A DNA stretch of 64,000 nt. Origin: an uncultured Shewanella sp. (GTDB lineage: Bacteria; Pseudomonadota; Gammaproteobacteria; Enterobacterales; Shewanellaceae). The notes beneath the pieces are model-generated. The model was not told where the DNA came from, made no database searches, and saw only the letters and a list, made by a program, of their open reading frames with translations. This document shows, one piece after another, positions 17,739-27,954 of this stretch (position 1 is its first letter; the number at the start of each line of letters is the position of its first letter). The position numbers were made by a program, and so were the translations under genes. The stretch is from positions 175,922 through 239,921 of the forward strand of contig NZ_CANMWS010000003.1 in the NCBI RefSeq assembly GCF_947501665.1. The letters run 5' to 3'.

Positions 17739-19401
17739 AGTGCTCTTTATGAGCTCAAGGCCATTTCTGACAAGTTGGCGTTTTTGTGCGTCACTATGGC
17801 CACTGGCTCAATCATTACTGCTGGTTATGGTATCTGCAGGGCTTTTGTCGTTAGCTTTATTAGATCATGAACGTTTCTATTTAGTCTGGTTTGCCTTTAT
17901 CCCTATCTTGTATGCGATAGAGAAAGCATCAATGATGATGGCTTATTCATTGGGGGTCATTGCAGGGATGGTGATGTTTGCCAGTTCAACTTATTGGGCG
18001 GCCGACTTCTTAGTGATTGCAAAAGGGCAAACTCGCCTAGTCAGTTATTTATGGGCGTCGCTTTATTGGTTTTATTGTGCTCAATTGTTTGGTTTATTAT
18101 GTTGGCTGTTTACGCTATTGAAATGCTATACAAGAGTACATGAGTTTATTCTTTTTCCTTTAGTTGTTGCCTCATCGATTGCGGCTTTCCCCCAATTATT
18201 CTTATTCGATCTTGCACAGACTCAAGTGTCTTTTTTAATTGCCTTACAAGGGATTGCATTTTTTGGTGTATCAGCTCTGGATGCCATTATTGCACTGACT
18301 AATATTGTGCTGTTTAGATTGATCTATCAATGGACAACAAAGCCATTTTCTATCAAGCAAAGGGATAGAAGAGCAATGCTTGTTGCCGTCTCTGTGTTGG
18401 TGTTTTGGTTTGGATTTGGCATTTTTCAACGCCAAGAGTGGGCGGAAATTGTCAGCGGATCTGAAATGATGAAAGTGGGGTTAGTTCAGGCAAATGAATC
18501 ACCGAATTTGGGACATGTGCAAGTGATGCCCGGCTTCGGGAAGGTTTATCCCCCTGAAATGGATATGACGACGCGGCTGGGTACTATAGGTGCTGAGTTA
18601 GTTATCTGGTCTGAAGCTCGGCCTAAAGGGTATCTAGATGATAGGCAAGTGCAGCGAGCGTATCAGCAGGAAGTCGCGAATATTGGTGTGAGTGTGCTGT
18701 TTCAAGATCTGAACAATGTCATTAGCCCTACTAATGGGCTTGTTGAGAATCGATACAATACCGCCGTGATGCTCAATCATGCAGGGAAAGAGGTGGGACA
18801 TTATCAAAAGATAAAGCGTATTCCTTTTGGAGAATATATTCCTTTTGCTGATAAAGGAACCTGGGTTTACGCTTGGTTCAAATCCTATTTCGGTGGCTTT
18901 TCCAGTGAGCTCACTGCGGGTTATCACTTTAACGTCTTTTCTCATGCTAGAGCCGATATTGTGCCGCTTATCTGTTATGAAACCACCTTTTCAACCTTTG
19001 TTGCTAAGGGTGTTGCCAATGCCAATAATATCTTAGATCCCAAAGAGATGAATAAGCCTTTATTGCTTGTCGCCATGTCCAACGATGCTTGGTTTGGATC
19101 AGTTCATCAATCTCATCAGCATATTCTTGCCTCAGTACTAAGAGCCGTTGAAAATAGAACGCCTTTGGTGCACGTGGTGAACAATGGCCCATCCATTGTG
19201 GTATCCCCGACGGGACAAATAATGTTTACTTCTGACTTTAGGCAGGCTGGAGGGTATGTTGCTGAGGTGCCTTTATATCATCATAGTCGTGGCAGTTTTT
19301 TTAGTCGTTATCCTTCATTATTTTATCACTGTCTATTGTTTATTTGGGGGATTTTGTTGTTGGTGTTTATTCGAGGTTTGAGGCAAAGAGAGGTGACATA
19401 A
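17731..19401 (+). CDS. Apolipoprotein N-acyltransferase (Lnt)-like enzyme
   Basis: A 556-residue inner membrane protein. About five or six hydrophobic segments occupy residues 20-235, followed by a periplasmic nitrilase-fold domain and a C-terminal TM helix. The Lnt catalytic triad is present: Glu295 (VIWSEA), Lys360 (KIKRIPFGEYIP) and Cys415 (PLICYETTF), with the conserved MSNDAWFG. Lnt transfers a third acyl chain to the N-terminal Cys of lipoproteins. The housekeeping lnt normally sits elsewhere near corC/ybeX, so this is probably a dedicated paralogue, coupled by overlap to the foldase gene. AGGAG lies 5-9 nt before the start. Whether it acylates a lipoprotein here is inference. Confidence 0.82.
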   Translation: MAKVLFMSSRPFLTSWRFCASLWPLAQSLLLVMVSAGLLSLALLDHERFYLVWFAFIPILYAIEKASMMMAYSLGVIAGMVMFASSTYWAADFLVIAKGQTRLVSYLWASLYWFYCAQLFGLLCWLFTLLKCYTRVHEFILFPLVVASSIAAFPQLFLFDLAQTQVSFLIALQGIAFFGVSALDAIIALTNIVLFRLIYQWTTKPFSIKQRDRRAMLVAVSVLVFWFGFGIFQRQEWAEIVSGSEMMKVGLVQANESPNLGHVQVMPGFGKVYPPEMDMTTRLGTIGAELVIWSEARPKGYLDDRQVQRAYQQEVANIGVSVLFQDLNNVISPTNGLVENRYNTAVMLNHAGKEVGHYQKIKRIPFGEYIPFADKGTWVYAWFKSYFGGFSSELTAGYHFNVFSHARADIVPLICYETTFSTFVAKGVANANNILDPKEMNKPLLLVAMSNDAWFGSVHQSHQHILASVLRAVENRTPLVHVVNNGPSIVVSPTGQIMFTSDFRQAGGYVAEVPLYHHSRGSFFSRYPSLFYHCLLFIWGILLLVFIRGLRQREVT

Positions 19402-19462
19402 TGAGAGACAGCTTATATCAGTCACTCACTATGTCGGTACATTAATACTACTTATTCAATTA

Positions 19463-21394
19463 TTATGTCTCTTCAATATCTTCAATGATAAAGTCGTCAC
19501 CCTTTAATATACTAATGCAAGTCTCTGCAACTTCTTTGAGGAGCTCAGCTTGTGATGGGTTAGTTGCCATACCAATGATGTGTGCTTGTTGAATTATAGC
19601 CTCTTGTACTGAAAGGTCGGGAACTGATACATCATCAATGGGTAAATCTATTGCATTGATTTCAATTAAGAAACTTTCGTGGTGTTTTTCCAGTACCTCT
19701 ATTAGCGATGGGTTTCTCGTAAGCCCTTCTATTAGCTTTTCGCACAAAGAAGCAATCCCTTTGGCTCTTGACTCCATGGTATGATTTTGATTTGTTGTGT
19801 CTATTTGCGCAAGAGCATTGGTAGTAATTTCGATTAATATTACTTCAATTGCAGGATTCCTTGATAAAGCATATAGCAGTCCACCTCCTATTATCCCTTT
19901 AGCAGCTAATGCATGAGTAACCATGTCTTCATCATTGGTGTCATGTTGAGGGGAAGATATGATCATTTCATCGATGGAGGTGATACAAGCCGTTGCGATT
20001 TCATTGAGCAATTCAGACAGTGATGGATTATGTGAAGTGTAAATGAGTTGGGCCTGTTGAACGGCTGCTTTATGGTGAACAAAATCGGAAATCATTTCAT
20101 TACTATTTGATGATACTAATGAATTAATTTCTTGTAAGAAATGGTCATAATAGAGGCTCATTTCATCTGTTAATGAAGGATTTCTCGATACCCCTGCTAT
20201 AAATCCAGAGCATAGAGCAGCGATACCCGCGGCTTTATGTTCAATGTTATGGTGTTGATTGACTAGTTCTATTTCCATCAGTGCTTTATTTAAGATTTCA
20301 ACGAAAAAGGACTCGACTGCGGGGTTTCTGGAGTAAGCAATTAACAGACTTTCGCCTAGTATGCCGATAGCTTTTGCTCTGCGAGAATCGATGGTCATTG
20401 CTGTGTCTTGCATATCGATTAAGTCGGTTGAAGGCGCGACATCATTGATAAAGTTGATGCAGTCATTGGCGATACCATCTAGAATGTCCCGCAGTGATGG
20501 ATTACGGGCGGTGTGAATGATTTGAGCACCTCGAATGACGGCTATTTGATGTGTCAAGTCGAGCATAAATTCAACTTCATTGGCAGATGTAAGTGAAGTG
20601 ATTTTTTGCTCAAAATCGTCATAATAGCTTGTGAGTGAATCTGTCATAGAGGGATTTCTCGCAATCCCTTCTAATAATCTGGCGCACAAATAGGCGATAC
20701 CGCTGGCTTTGGTCTCTGCTGTGTGGCCATCATCAGTGATGACTATTTGAGCAATTGCTTCGTTTGTAAGGTCAAGAGATTGAACTTTTAGCGAAGGGTT
20801 TCTTGATAGGGCATATAAAAAACTTCCTCCTATTCTTCCTATTGCCTCGGCAACGCCACTTTCGCTAACCAAAACGTTGGCAGTTTTTTTCATACCATTT
20901 TGTGAAACGGTGATAGTCACTTCGCCACCTGAATGTCCCGTCACTAGACCAGCATGAACACTGGCAACGGTATCGTTACTGCTTGTCCAAAGGGCGTCTT
21001 CGGAGATGTCGTTGCTACTCGCATCACTGTAATTACCTATTGCCGTTAATTGAATGGATTCACCAGCAGCAATGATTATTTTTTCGTGACTCATTGTGAT
21101 CGTGTTGAGCTCTATAATGACTACAGTATCATCGGTGCTGGTAGTATCTGTATCATCAGTGCTGGTCGTATCCGTATCATCGGTGTTGGTTATATCTGTA
21201 TCATCGGTGTTGGTCATATCCGTATCATCAGTGCTGCTAGTAGTGGAAGTGGTGTTACTACTAGTGGTCGTTGTGTTGCTAGAAGTTGAGCTCCCGCTAT
21301 CATCACTTCCCCCGCACCCCATCAATAATAAGATGAATAGGCTTGCTGAAAAGAAATAACGCACAGCGGGTTTACACTTAGATGAATTAGACAT
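19463..21394 (-). CDS. Large lipoprotein with BIG2-like domain and nine RNPS-type motifs
   Basis: A 643-residue probable outer-membrane lipoprotein: signal peptide and lipobox LMGC (Cys27), then a Ser/Thr linker with tandem TDDTDTT-type units to about residue 88. An Ig-like BIG2-type domain follows (about 94-178: IQLTAIGNYSD, ALWTSSNDTVASV, VTGHSGGEVTITV). Residues 185-640 are helical and built from three units of about 157 residues. Each unit has three motifs (RNPS or variants) at 198, 246, 297; 356, 404, 456; and 512, 560, 612. Spacing repeats as about 48, 51 and 58 residues. I do not recognise the repeat. Function unknown; surface exposure is inferred from the lipobox and linker. Convergent with the Lnt-like gene. 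Confidence 0.75.
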   Translation of the reverse strand: MSNSSKCKPAVRYFFSASLFILLLMGCGGSDDSGSSTSSNTTTTSSNTTSTTSSTDDTDMTNTDDTDITNTDDTDTTSTDDTDTTSTDDTVVIIELNTITMSHEKIIIAAGESIQLTAIGNYSDASSNDISEDALWTSSNDTVASVHAGLVTGHSGGEVTITVSQNGMKKTANVLVSESGVAEAIGRIGGSFLYALSRNPSLKVQSLDLTNEAIAQIVITDDGHTAETKASGIAYLCARLLEGIARNPSMTDSLTSYYDDFEQKITSLTSANEVEFMLDLTHQIAVIRGAQIIHTARNPSLRDILDGIANDCINFINDVAPSTDLIDMQDTAMTIDSRRAKAIGILGESLLIAYSRNPAVESFFVEILNKALMEIELVNQHHNIEHKAAGIAALCSGFIAGVSRNPSLTDEMSLYYDHFLQEINSLVSSNSNEMISDFVHHKAAVQQAQLIYTSHNPSLSELLNEIATACITSIDEMIISSPQHDTNDEDMVTHALAAKGIIGGGLLYALSRNPAIEVILIEITTNALAQIDTTNQNHTMESRAKGIASLCEKLIEGLTRNPSLIEVLEKHHESFLIEINAIDLPIDDVSVPDLSVQEAIIQQAHIIGMATNPSQAELLKEVAETCISILKGDDFIIEDIEET

Positions 21395-22287
21395 AGTTGA
21401 CTCCTAGCAGTATGAATATTCGTTATTCCGTTCAACTGGATTCCATTTTAAGTAAAGAGACAGAGTGATTCTGCAACCCTATTTATTTTTGCTTCATATC
21501 TTATTTATATACTAAGTGTTTTAATCAAATATTGAATGAGGCTTGGGTATGATATTAAGCTGATCTTATGGATATAATGCCATCATGGATTAATACTTTT
21601 TTACTACTTCCTTAATGCTTCACGTCATCATCTTGGCTATTTGTTGCTGGAGAGCCACCTAAAATGACTTATTTTTTGATGTTTCTCAGTGATGAATACC
21701 ATGGTGTGTATTCCAAATGATTTTTTTATTTATCAATTAACGCCTATTTTCACTCCAGATACTATTCTTAAAACGTTGTTGCATTTACAACTTAGATTGC
21801 TACATTGGCTATGCAGGTGTGTACGGAAAAATCAAGCTGATGAGCGGTCAGCTAACATGTTACGGTTCCACTGACAGCCGAGAGGATGAGAGCAAGAAAT
21901 TGTGATTAAACAAGGTGGAATGGTGATTTCGCCACCCCCAGTATTACCATGAAGTTGAGTTTCTAACGGATGGAACTAGTTTCAGAGTCGATTATTATGC
22001 TCAGCAGGATTCAGATATTGTGGCTGAAAACTACTCTGAGCGAGATGATTAAGGCTGTGGCTGATTATATTCACAGGTTAGCGTTCAAATGAAAGCGGAT
22101 GGCATTTTGTGTGTTCCCTAGATTTATTTTGTATTGATGAAGTTTGCTTGTTTTCCAGAGCATTATGGGGATAAATTACTTACTGCTCTTTGTTATTACT
22201 AATTACCGTCGTTATTTTAATCACTTCATCCACTGGTAGGGGATATTTATAGCCTAATGTTTAAGTGGCAAAGATAACTATTCCCCG
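21395..22287. other. Long intergenic region with possible decayed coding sequence
   Basis: Nearly 900 bp without an intact gene. The 5' part must contain the promoter of the RNPS lipoprotein (minus strand). Between about 21800 and 22070 short frames interrupted by stops look protein-like on the plus strand (for example the peptide LTDGTSFRVDYYAQQDSD), suggesting a decayed gene. I cannot assign it to a family. Confidence 0.35.
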
Positions 22288-22781
22288 TTAATGCGTGACT
22301 GGTTGCTTAGCAATATAAAATCGATAATAACCCATTAAGTTACTGCTAATAAAGAGAGCTTCCATTAATACTGCAGTAGGAGATTGGGCGAGTGCATTAT
22401 GAGTGAGCCAAAAACTGGTGCCTATTATCATCCAAAAACGTAATGCTTTGTCTTGTTGACTGAAAGCCGCTTTAGTTTGTAGACAAGATCCGATGCAACT
22501 CAATAGACTTAATGGATCTGTAAAGGTGATAATCGATACGAATACCGCCATTGCCATGAATACATACTCTAATGTTTTGGCTTGAGTGAAAATGCTGATC
22601 AGATAGCGACTCTCGGCCAGGAGCATTAAGCAGGCCGCAGTCCATTGCGACAATAAAAAAAGTGGGCAGAGATAAATAAACCTGCTATCACTAAACAACT
22701 TAAAATATGCTTTCGTGATTTACATTGAAATGCAAGCAGATCAAAGATAATAGCGACAGCTGTGAGGCATTGTGACAGCAT
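22288..22781 (-). pseudogene. ygjV: YgjV-like inner membrane protein, frameshifted
   Basis: Two frames on the minus strand together encode a YgjV-family membrane protein of about 164 residues. The N-terminal frame starts at ATG 22781 (MLSQCLTAVAIIFDLLAFQ) and reaches ISAHFF. The C-terminal frame continues LLSQWTAACLMLLAE through WMIIGTSFWLTHNALAQSP to the end. They meet at a run of seven A (22655-22661 on the plus strand). One extra A would restore the join HFFLLSQWTAA, which matches the HFFLLG region of E. coli YgjV. The downstream frame alone has no natural start in the family. It may be a real frameshift, a phase-variable tract or a sequencing error. YgjV function is unknown. Confidence 0.75.
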
Positions 22782-22859
22782 GAAAGTGGATAGTTCAAAC
22801 TGAAGTGGTCAACTAATTCTGGCCACGGATTTATGTTCATTCTTAAATATTTTCTCGAG

Positions 22860-22985
22860 TCTGTTTATGCGTTGCTGACGCAGACAATACAAGGCGGCGC
22901 GAAAGCTGAGTCTCGGAGTTGACTCTTGTCAATGAGAAACGAAGCTAAGCGCCAACACAGTAGTGTTAAGTCCAAGCAGCCATAA
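22860..22985 (+). repeat. Dispersed intergenic repeat, copy next to gcvP
   Basis: This segment contains TTTATGCGTTGCTGAC, then AAGGCGGCGCGAAAGCTGAG followed by TCTCGGAG, then TTAAGTCCAAGCAGCC. All three recur, inverted, in the non-coding region at 47.8-48.4 kb (and partly at 49.3 kb). It ends one base before the gcvP stop codon, and may act as a 3' structure for that operon. Confidence 0.65.
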
Positions 22986-22986
22986 A

Positions 22987-25899
22987 TTACTCGTAATTGC
23001 CGATTGGAATACAGGCGCAGAACAAATTTCTATCCCCAAACACATCATCGATGCGATTAACACTGGGCCAGAATTTATTGGCTTTGACGGCATCACAGGG
23101 GAACACGGCTTGTTCGCGGCTGTAAGGGCGGCTATCAAAGGCAGGATCTAAGATGTCATCCAAGGTGTGCGGGGCATGACACAGTGGATTATTATCAACG
23201 GGCCACTCACCGGACTCGACTTTAGCGATTTCTTCTCGAATGGCTATCATGGCATCGATGAAGCGGTCTAACTCGACTTTTGACTCAGATTCTGTGGGTT
23301 CAATCATTAAAGTACCAGCCACAGGAAAACTCATCGTGGGAGCATGAAAACCGTAATCATTGAGGCGCTTGGCAATGTCCATTTCACTGACACCTGAGGC
23401 TTCTTTGAGTGGACGTAAGTCTAAAATACACTCATGAGCGATGCGATCATGGCGGCCTGTGTACAAAATGGGGTAATGATGTGATAGTTTTTGGGTGATG
23501 TAGTTTGCATTGAGCATAGCCACTTGAGTGGACTGTGTCACCCCTTGGCTGCCAAGCAGTTTAATGTACATATAAGAGATGGGCAAAATACCCGCACTGC
23601 CAAAAGGCGCGGCTGATACGGCGCCATTATTGTCACTTTCAAGGCCTGATTTGAACTGAGTATGACCAGCGACAAAAGGCGCAAGGTGGGCTTTCACGCC
23701 AATGGGGCCCATCCCCGGGCCACCACCGCCATGAGGAATGGCAAAGGTTTTATGCAAGTTTAAATGGGACACGTCGGCACCAATAAAACCAGGAGAGGTG
23801 ATCCCTACCTGCGCATTCATGTTGGCACCATCGAGGTATACTTGGCCGCCGTGCTGGTGGATGAGGTCGCAAATATCTTTGACGCTTTCTTCATATACAC
23901 CGTGAGTCGAGGGATAAGTTATCATGATACAAGATAAGTTATCCGCCATCTCAGTGGCTTTTGCGGTCAAGTCGGTCATGTCAATATTGCCGTCTTTGTC
24001 ACAGGCGGTGACCACCACTTTCATGCCTGCAAGCTGAGCTGACGCAGGGTTAGTACCGTGGGCAGATTGGGGAATGAGACAGATGTTACGATGAGACTCA
24101 CCCCGCGACTCGTGATATTTTTTAATGGCTAATAGGCCAGCATATTCGCCTTGTGCACCAGAGTTAGGCTGCATGCAGATGGCGTCATAGCCGGTGATTT
24201 TGACCAGCCAGTCGGAGAGTTCACTTAATAGCTGAGCATAACCTTGGGCTTGCTCTTGTGGGCAAAAAGGATGCATATTGGCAAATTCAGGCCAACTGAT
24301 GGGCAGCATTTCACTGGCCGCATTCAGCTTCATGGTGCAAGAGCCTAACGAGATCATCGAGTGATTGAGTGCCAAGTCTTTATTTTCTAATCGCTTGATG
24401 TAACGCATCATCTCGGTTTCACTTTGATAACGATTAAAGGTGGGGTGCGTTAAAATCGCATCAATACGTTTAAGGCTCTCTGGCATGCCTGTGTGTGACG
24501 TGGCTTGAGCCTGTTTGCTCGAGTGTGCTTGAAGCAGCTGCTCATCCAATGCGGTTACATCAAGACCGTGCCCTTGGCCTAAAATGACATCAAATAAGGT
24601 GTGTATATCAGTGCGCTCAGTGGTTTCATCTAAGCTTATGCCAAGGCGTGTATTACTGTCGATGCGAAAATTGATTTCGGCTTGTGCCGCGCGAGCGTTA
24701 ATGGCCGCCACATCCACATTATCTAATGTGAGGGTATCAAACCAGCGGTTGTTAAAGGGCGTGATGCCTTTACTGGTAAGCCCTAAAGCTAAAATATCGG
24801 TTAATCGTAAAATTCTCTCAGCAATGGTTTTTAGACCGTCTGGGCCATGAAATACCGCATAGAAAGAGGCCATGTTGGCTAGCAATACTTGCGCGGTACA
24901 AATATTAGAGTTCGCTTTTTCGCGGCGAATATGTTGTTCACGGGTTTGCATTGCCATGCGCAGAGCGCGTTTACCCCGAGTATCTTGAGACACGCCAATA
25001 ATACGGCCAGGCATGGAGCGCTTAAAGGTATCACGTGCGGTAAAAAAGGCGGCATGTGGGCCACCATAGCCCATCGGTACACCAAAGCGTTGGCTGTTAC
25101 CAAAGACCACATCGGCACCCATTTCTCCGGGTGATTTGAGCAGCACCAGAGACATGAAGTCGGCGGCCATGGCCACAATGGCTTTCTTGTCGTGCAAGGC
25201 TTGAATGAGTGCGCTGCGATCCTCTATCTGCCCATAACGGTTGGTATATTGCAATAATGCGCCAAAGAGTTCGTAGTTAACGGCTTCTTCGGCGGGGCCA
25301 ATGATTATCTCAAATCCAAAGCATTCGGCGCGGGTTTGTATGACATCGAGGGTTTGAGGAAATACATCATCAGCCACAAAAAAAATATTTGCTTTTTTAG
25401 CTTTTGAGACCCGTTTGGCTAGCGCCATCGCCTCAGCTGCGGCGGTGGCTTCATCTAGCAAGGAGGCAGAAGCTAAATCCAGTCCTGTTAAGTCCATTGA
25501 GAGCTGTTGAAAATTTAAAATGGCTTCTAAACGACCTTGGGCAATTTCAGGTTGATAGGGCGTATAAGCAGTATACCAGCCAGGATTTTCCAGTACGTTA
25601 CGCAAAATGACACTGGGCACATGGGTACCATAATAACCTGCGCCAATATAGCTTTTGAAAACGTTATTTTTATTAGCGATTTGACGTAAGTAATCTAAAC
25701 CTTCGGCTTCAGAGCAGGGCTGACCTGTATCTAAGGTTTGAGGTAAGCGAATCGACTCTGGCACAATTTGCGCTGTTAAATCGTCAAGAGAGGTGGCGCC
25801 AATGGCATCTAACATGGCCGCTTGCTGGGCATTATCGGGGCCAATATGACGGCGAATAAACCGATCGTGTTGCTCTAATTGTGTCAAGGTTGCAGTCAT
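22987..25899 (-). CDS. gcvP: Glycine dehydrogenase (decarboxylating), P-protein
   Basis: A 970-residue PLP enzyme of the glycine cleavage system. It decarboxylates glycine and passes the aminomethyl group to the lipoyl arm of GcvH. The PLP Lys lies in [20 protein letters not shown]. The N-terminal half has FIRRHIGPD and the [19 protein letters not shown] region; the C-terminus has LCHAPHT and [11 protein letters not shown], then [18 protein letters not shown]. Length fits the long single-chain form found in Proteobacteria. It is the last gene of gcvTHP, 213 bp after gcvH, with a hairpin in between. The start ATG at 25899 gives the expected [20 protein letters not shown]. Confidence 0.97.
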   Translation of the reverse strand: MTATLTQLEQHDRFIRRHIGPDNAQQAAMLDAIGATSLDDLTAQIVPESIRLPQTLDTGQPCSEAEGLDYLRQIANKNNVFKSYIGAGYYGTHVPSVILRNVLENPGWYTAYTPYQPEIAQGRLEAILNFQQLSMDLTGLDLASASLLDEATAAAEAMALAKRVSKAKKANIFFVADDVFPQTLDVIQTRAECFGFEIIIGPAEEAVNYELFGALLQYTNRYGQIEDRSALIQALHDKKAIVAMAADFMSLVLLKSPGEMGADVVFGNSQRFGVPMGYGGPHAAFFTARDTFKRSMPGRIIGVSQDTRGKRALRMAMQTREQHIRREKANSNICTAQVLLANMASFYAVFHGPDGLKTIAERILRLTDILALGLTSKGITPFNNRWFDTLTLDNVDVAAINARAAQAEINFRIDSNTRLGISLDETTERTDIHTLFDVILGQGHGLDVTALDEQLLQAHSSKQAQATSHTGMPESLKRIDAILTHPTFNRYQSETEMMRYIKRLENKDLALNHSMISLGSCTMKLNAASEMLPISWPEFANMHPFCPQEQAQGYAQLLSELSDWLVKITGYDAICMQPNSGAQGEYAGLLAIKKYHESRGESHRNICLIPQSAHGTNPASAQLAGMKVVVTACDKDGNIDMTDLTAKATEMADNLSCIMITYPSTHGVYEESVKDICDLIHQHGGQVYLDGANMNAQVGITSPGFIGADVSHLNLHKTFAIPHGGGGPGMGPIGVKAHLAPFVAGHTQFKSGLESDNNGAVSAAPFGSAGILPISYMYIKLLGSQGVTQSTQVAMLNANYITQKLSHHYPILYTGRHDRIAHECILDLRPLKEASGVSEMDIAKRLNDYGFHAPTMSFPVAGTLMIEPTESESKVELDRFIDAMIAIREEIAKVESGEWPVDNNPLCHAPHTLDDILDPAFDSRPYSREQAVFPCDAVKANKFWPSVNRIDDVFGDRNLFCACIPIGNYE

Positions 25900-26072
25900 G
25901 GGTTACCAAAGTATCCTGTGGTTATATCCTGTGGCTAGGAGTGCAAGCACGTAAAGGAAATGTGCAGGCGTGATGTTTACCAAACTACAGGGTTAATTAA
26001 AAACAGACAATCAAGGGTGCATGTTAAAGTAAAGGTGATGTCTATGAAGTCAGTGGTGGCGCAAAGGCTAAA

Positions 26073-26098
26073 CCTCACTCACCGATAGGTGAGTGAGG
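26073..26098 (-). promoter_or_regulatory. Intercistronic hairpin between gcvH and gcvP
   Basis: A perfect 11-bp inverted repeat, CCTCACTCACC / GGTGAGTGAGG, with a 4-base loop, 15 bp past the gcvH stop. No T tract follows on the minus strand, so it is more likely an mRNA-stabilising or processing hairpin than a full terminator. It could set the gcvTH to gcvP ratio. Confidence 0.6.
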
Positions 26099-26112
26099 AC
26101 TTCGCCATAAAA

Positions 26113-26502
26113 TTATTCATCATCGATGACAGCTTGATAATCGTCGGCATCAAGCAGGTTGTCCAGCTCACTTTCATCCGATGGCATGACGCGAAAAAAC
26201 CAGCCATCACCAAATGCATCGCTATTGACCAGTTCAGGTGAATCTTCTAAGGTTTCGTTAACGGCTAAGACTTCACCGGATAAAGGGGCATAAATATCCG
26301 AGGCCGCTTTTACTGATTCTGCGACTGCGCAATCATCGCCAGCACTGAGGGTATCGCCGACTTCTGGCAATTCAACAAAAACCATATCACCTAATAACTC
26401 TTGGGCATGTTCACTGATCCCGACGGTATAGCTGCCATCTTCTTCTCTACGGATCCATTCATGTGAGGCGGTATAGCGAAGTTCAGTTGGGATGTTACTC
26501 AT
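26113..26502 (-). CDS. gcvH: Glycine cleavage system H protein
   Basis: A 129-residue lipoyl carrier protein shuttling the aminomethyl group between GcvP and GcvT. The lipoylated Lys is in [19 protein letters not shown]. The acidic N- and C-terminal parts ([31 protein letters not shown]) are standard. The ATG at 26502 ([16 protein letters not shown]) has AAGGAA about 8 nt upstream and matches the family length. An in-frame extension to 26574 would run into gcvT and is not used. It lies 25 bp after gcvT. Confidence 0.97.
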   Translation of the reverse strand: MSNIPTELRYTASHEWIRREEDGSYTVGISEHAQELLGDMVFVELPEVGDTLSAGDDCAVAESVKAASDIYAPLSGEVLAVNETLEDSPELVNSDAFGDGWFFRVMPSDESELDNLLDADDYQAVIDDE

Positions 26503-26527
26503 TGCGTTTGTTCCTTGTTCGATTAAT

Positions 26528-27622
26528 TTAAAATGCTTGTTTACCATTACGGACAAAGTTGGGAGAGACCACATTTACAGGGATACGTTTTTTACGCATT
26601 TCGACTTGAGCCGTTTTTCCTATATTACTGGGTACTCTCGCCATGGCAATAGAATAGCCTAAGGTGGGGGAAAATGTCCCACTGGTGATTAGACCTTCTT
26701 CTTCTATGCCTTGCTCATTGGTAAAAAAGACCTTCATGCCGTGGCGAATAACGCCTTTATCTGTCATGACGAGACCGACTAATTTGTCATGTCCTTTTAC
26801 CTTGATAGCCTCCAGTGCTTCGCGGCCATTAAACTGCCGTTCATTAGGTTCCCAAGCAATGGTCCAGCCCATGTTGGCAGCAAGGGGATTGACGCTTTCA
26901 TCCATATCTAAACCATAAAGATTCATACCAGCCTCAAGACGAAGTGTATCACGGGCGCCAAGGCCGCAAGGCCGTACACCGACATCAATCAAAGCTTGCC
27001 ATAGGGCAGGGGCTTGTTCTTGAGGTAAAATAATCTCAAACCCCGCTTCGCCAGTATAGCCTGTGGTGGCGATAAATAAATCACCGGTTTGTTTGCCGAA
27101 AAACATTTTCATGCCTGCAATATCACTATTGTGCTCATCAGAAAGCACTTGTGTGGTTTTGGCTTTTGCATGGGGGCCTTGTACGGCAATCATGGCCAGT
27201 TCTGGACGCTCTGTGATCTGTACATCAAAAGATATTGCTTGGGCATTGATCCAGTTAAGATCATTTTCTCGTGTGGCTGAGTTGACGACGATACGATAAT
27301 GAGTGTCAGATAAAAAATAAGTAATGAGGTCATCAATGACGCCCCCTTCGTTATTTAGCATGCCACCGTACAAAGCTTTACCGGGTAAGGTGAGTTTCGC
27401 GACATCATTAGCCAGTAATTGTCTTAAAAAGGGCTTGGCTTGTTCGCCTGTGACGTCGACAACGGTCATGTGTGACACATCAAACATGCCTGCATCTTGG
27501 CGAACGGCGTGGTGTTCTTCGATTTGAGAGCCATAGTTAAGCGGCATATCCCAGCCATGAAAATCCACCATTTTAGCGTTTGCTTCGAGGTGTTTTTGAA
27601 ACAATACCGTTTTATTCGCCAT
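26528..27622 (-). CDS. gcvT: Aminomethyltransferase, glycine cleavage T-protein
   Basis: A 364-residue folate enzyme that releases ammonia and forms 5,10-methylene-THF from the aminomethyl-lipoyl group. It starts [21 protein letters not shown], then [19 protein letters not shown] and GMFDVSHM, the folate-binding Asp region. Also present are the substrate-site motif [29 protein letters not shown] and the C-terminal barrel domain ending FVRNGKQAF. First gene of gcvTHP. A glycine riboswitch was looked for upstream and not seen. Confidence 0.97.
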   Translation of the reverse strand: MANKTVLFQKHLEANAKMVDFHGWDMPLNYGSQIEEHHAVRQDAGMFDVSHMTVVDVTGEQAKPFLRQLLANDVAKLTLPGKALYGGMLNNEGGVIDDLITYFLSDTHYRIVVNSATRENDLNWINAQAISFDVQITERPELAMIAVQGPHAKAKTTQVLSDEHNSDIAGMKMFFGKQTGDLFIATTGYTGEAGFEIILPQEQAPALWQALIDVGVRPCGLGARDTLRLEAGMNLYGLDMDESVNPLAANMGWTIAWEPNERQFNGREALEAIKVKGHDKLVGLVMTDKGVIRHGMKVFFTNEQGIEEEGLITSGTFSPTLGYSIAMARVPSNIGKTAQVEMRKKRIPVNVVSPNFVRNGKQAF

Positions 27623-27954
27623 GTTGACTCCCTTGTTGGGGTGTTGCTGTTAATGTCTAAAGGTTGCTGATGCTCATAATGCATAGCGTGAAGCAAATGG
27701 GGTAGCATTGCGATGAGCCGGGCTCAAAGGCACCTTTACGAATAAACAACTTGAATATGCATCAAAAATTGTTACTCAAACAGCGTTAATATTGAAATAC
27801 GACAAAAGTATACCTTGAGGTTGGAAGGGAGATCACAAGGTTTTTTCTAATCTATGATGAGTTAGCATTACTTTTTCTCATGTCAAACGCAGAAACATTT
27901 GAGCATGAGAAAATGAATAAAAGACAGGTTTAGTTATAACTAATTAATATTAAA
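27623..27954. other. Intergenic region upstream of gcvT, with hairpin
   Basis: 332 bp between ubiI and gcvT on the minus strand, holding the gcvTHP promoter. An inverted repeat at 27873-27913 (TTTTCTCATG with CATGAGAAAA, inner pairing TCAAA / TTTGA) lies about 42 bp downstream of the ubiI stop and could end that transcript, though no T tract follows. No riboswitch core is recognisable. Confidence 0.5.

Noticed and set aside
21050..21359. Plus-strand frames with VSSVLVVSVSSVLV-type repeats
   Set aside because: They are antisense to the TDDTDTT repeat coding region of the lipoprotein and arise from its low complexity.
27623..27954. Possible glycine riboswitch upstream of gcvT
   Set aside because: The conserved glycine aptamer core was not found on the minus strand.
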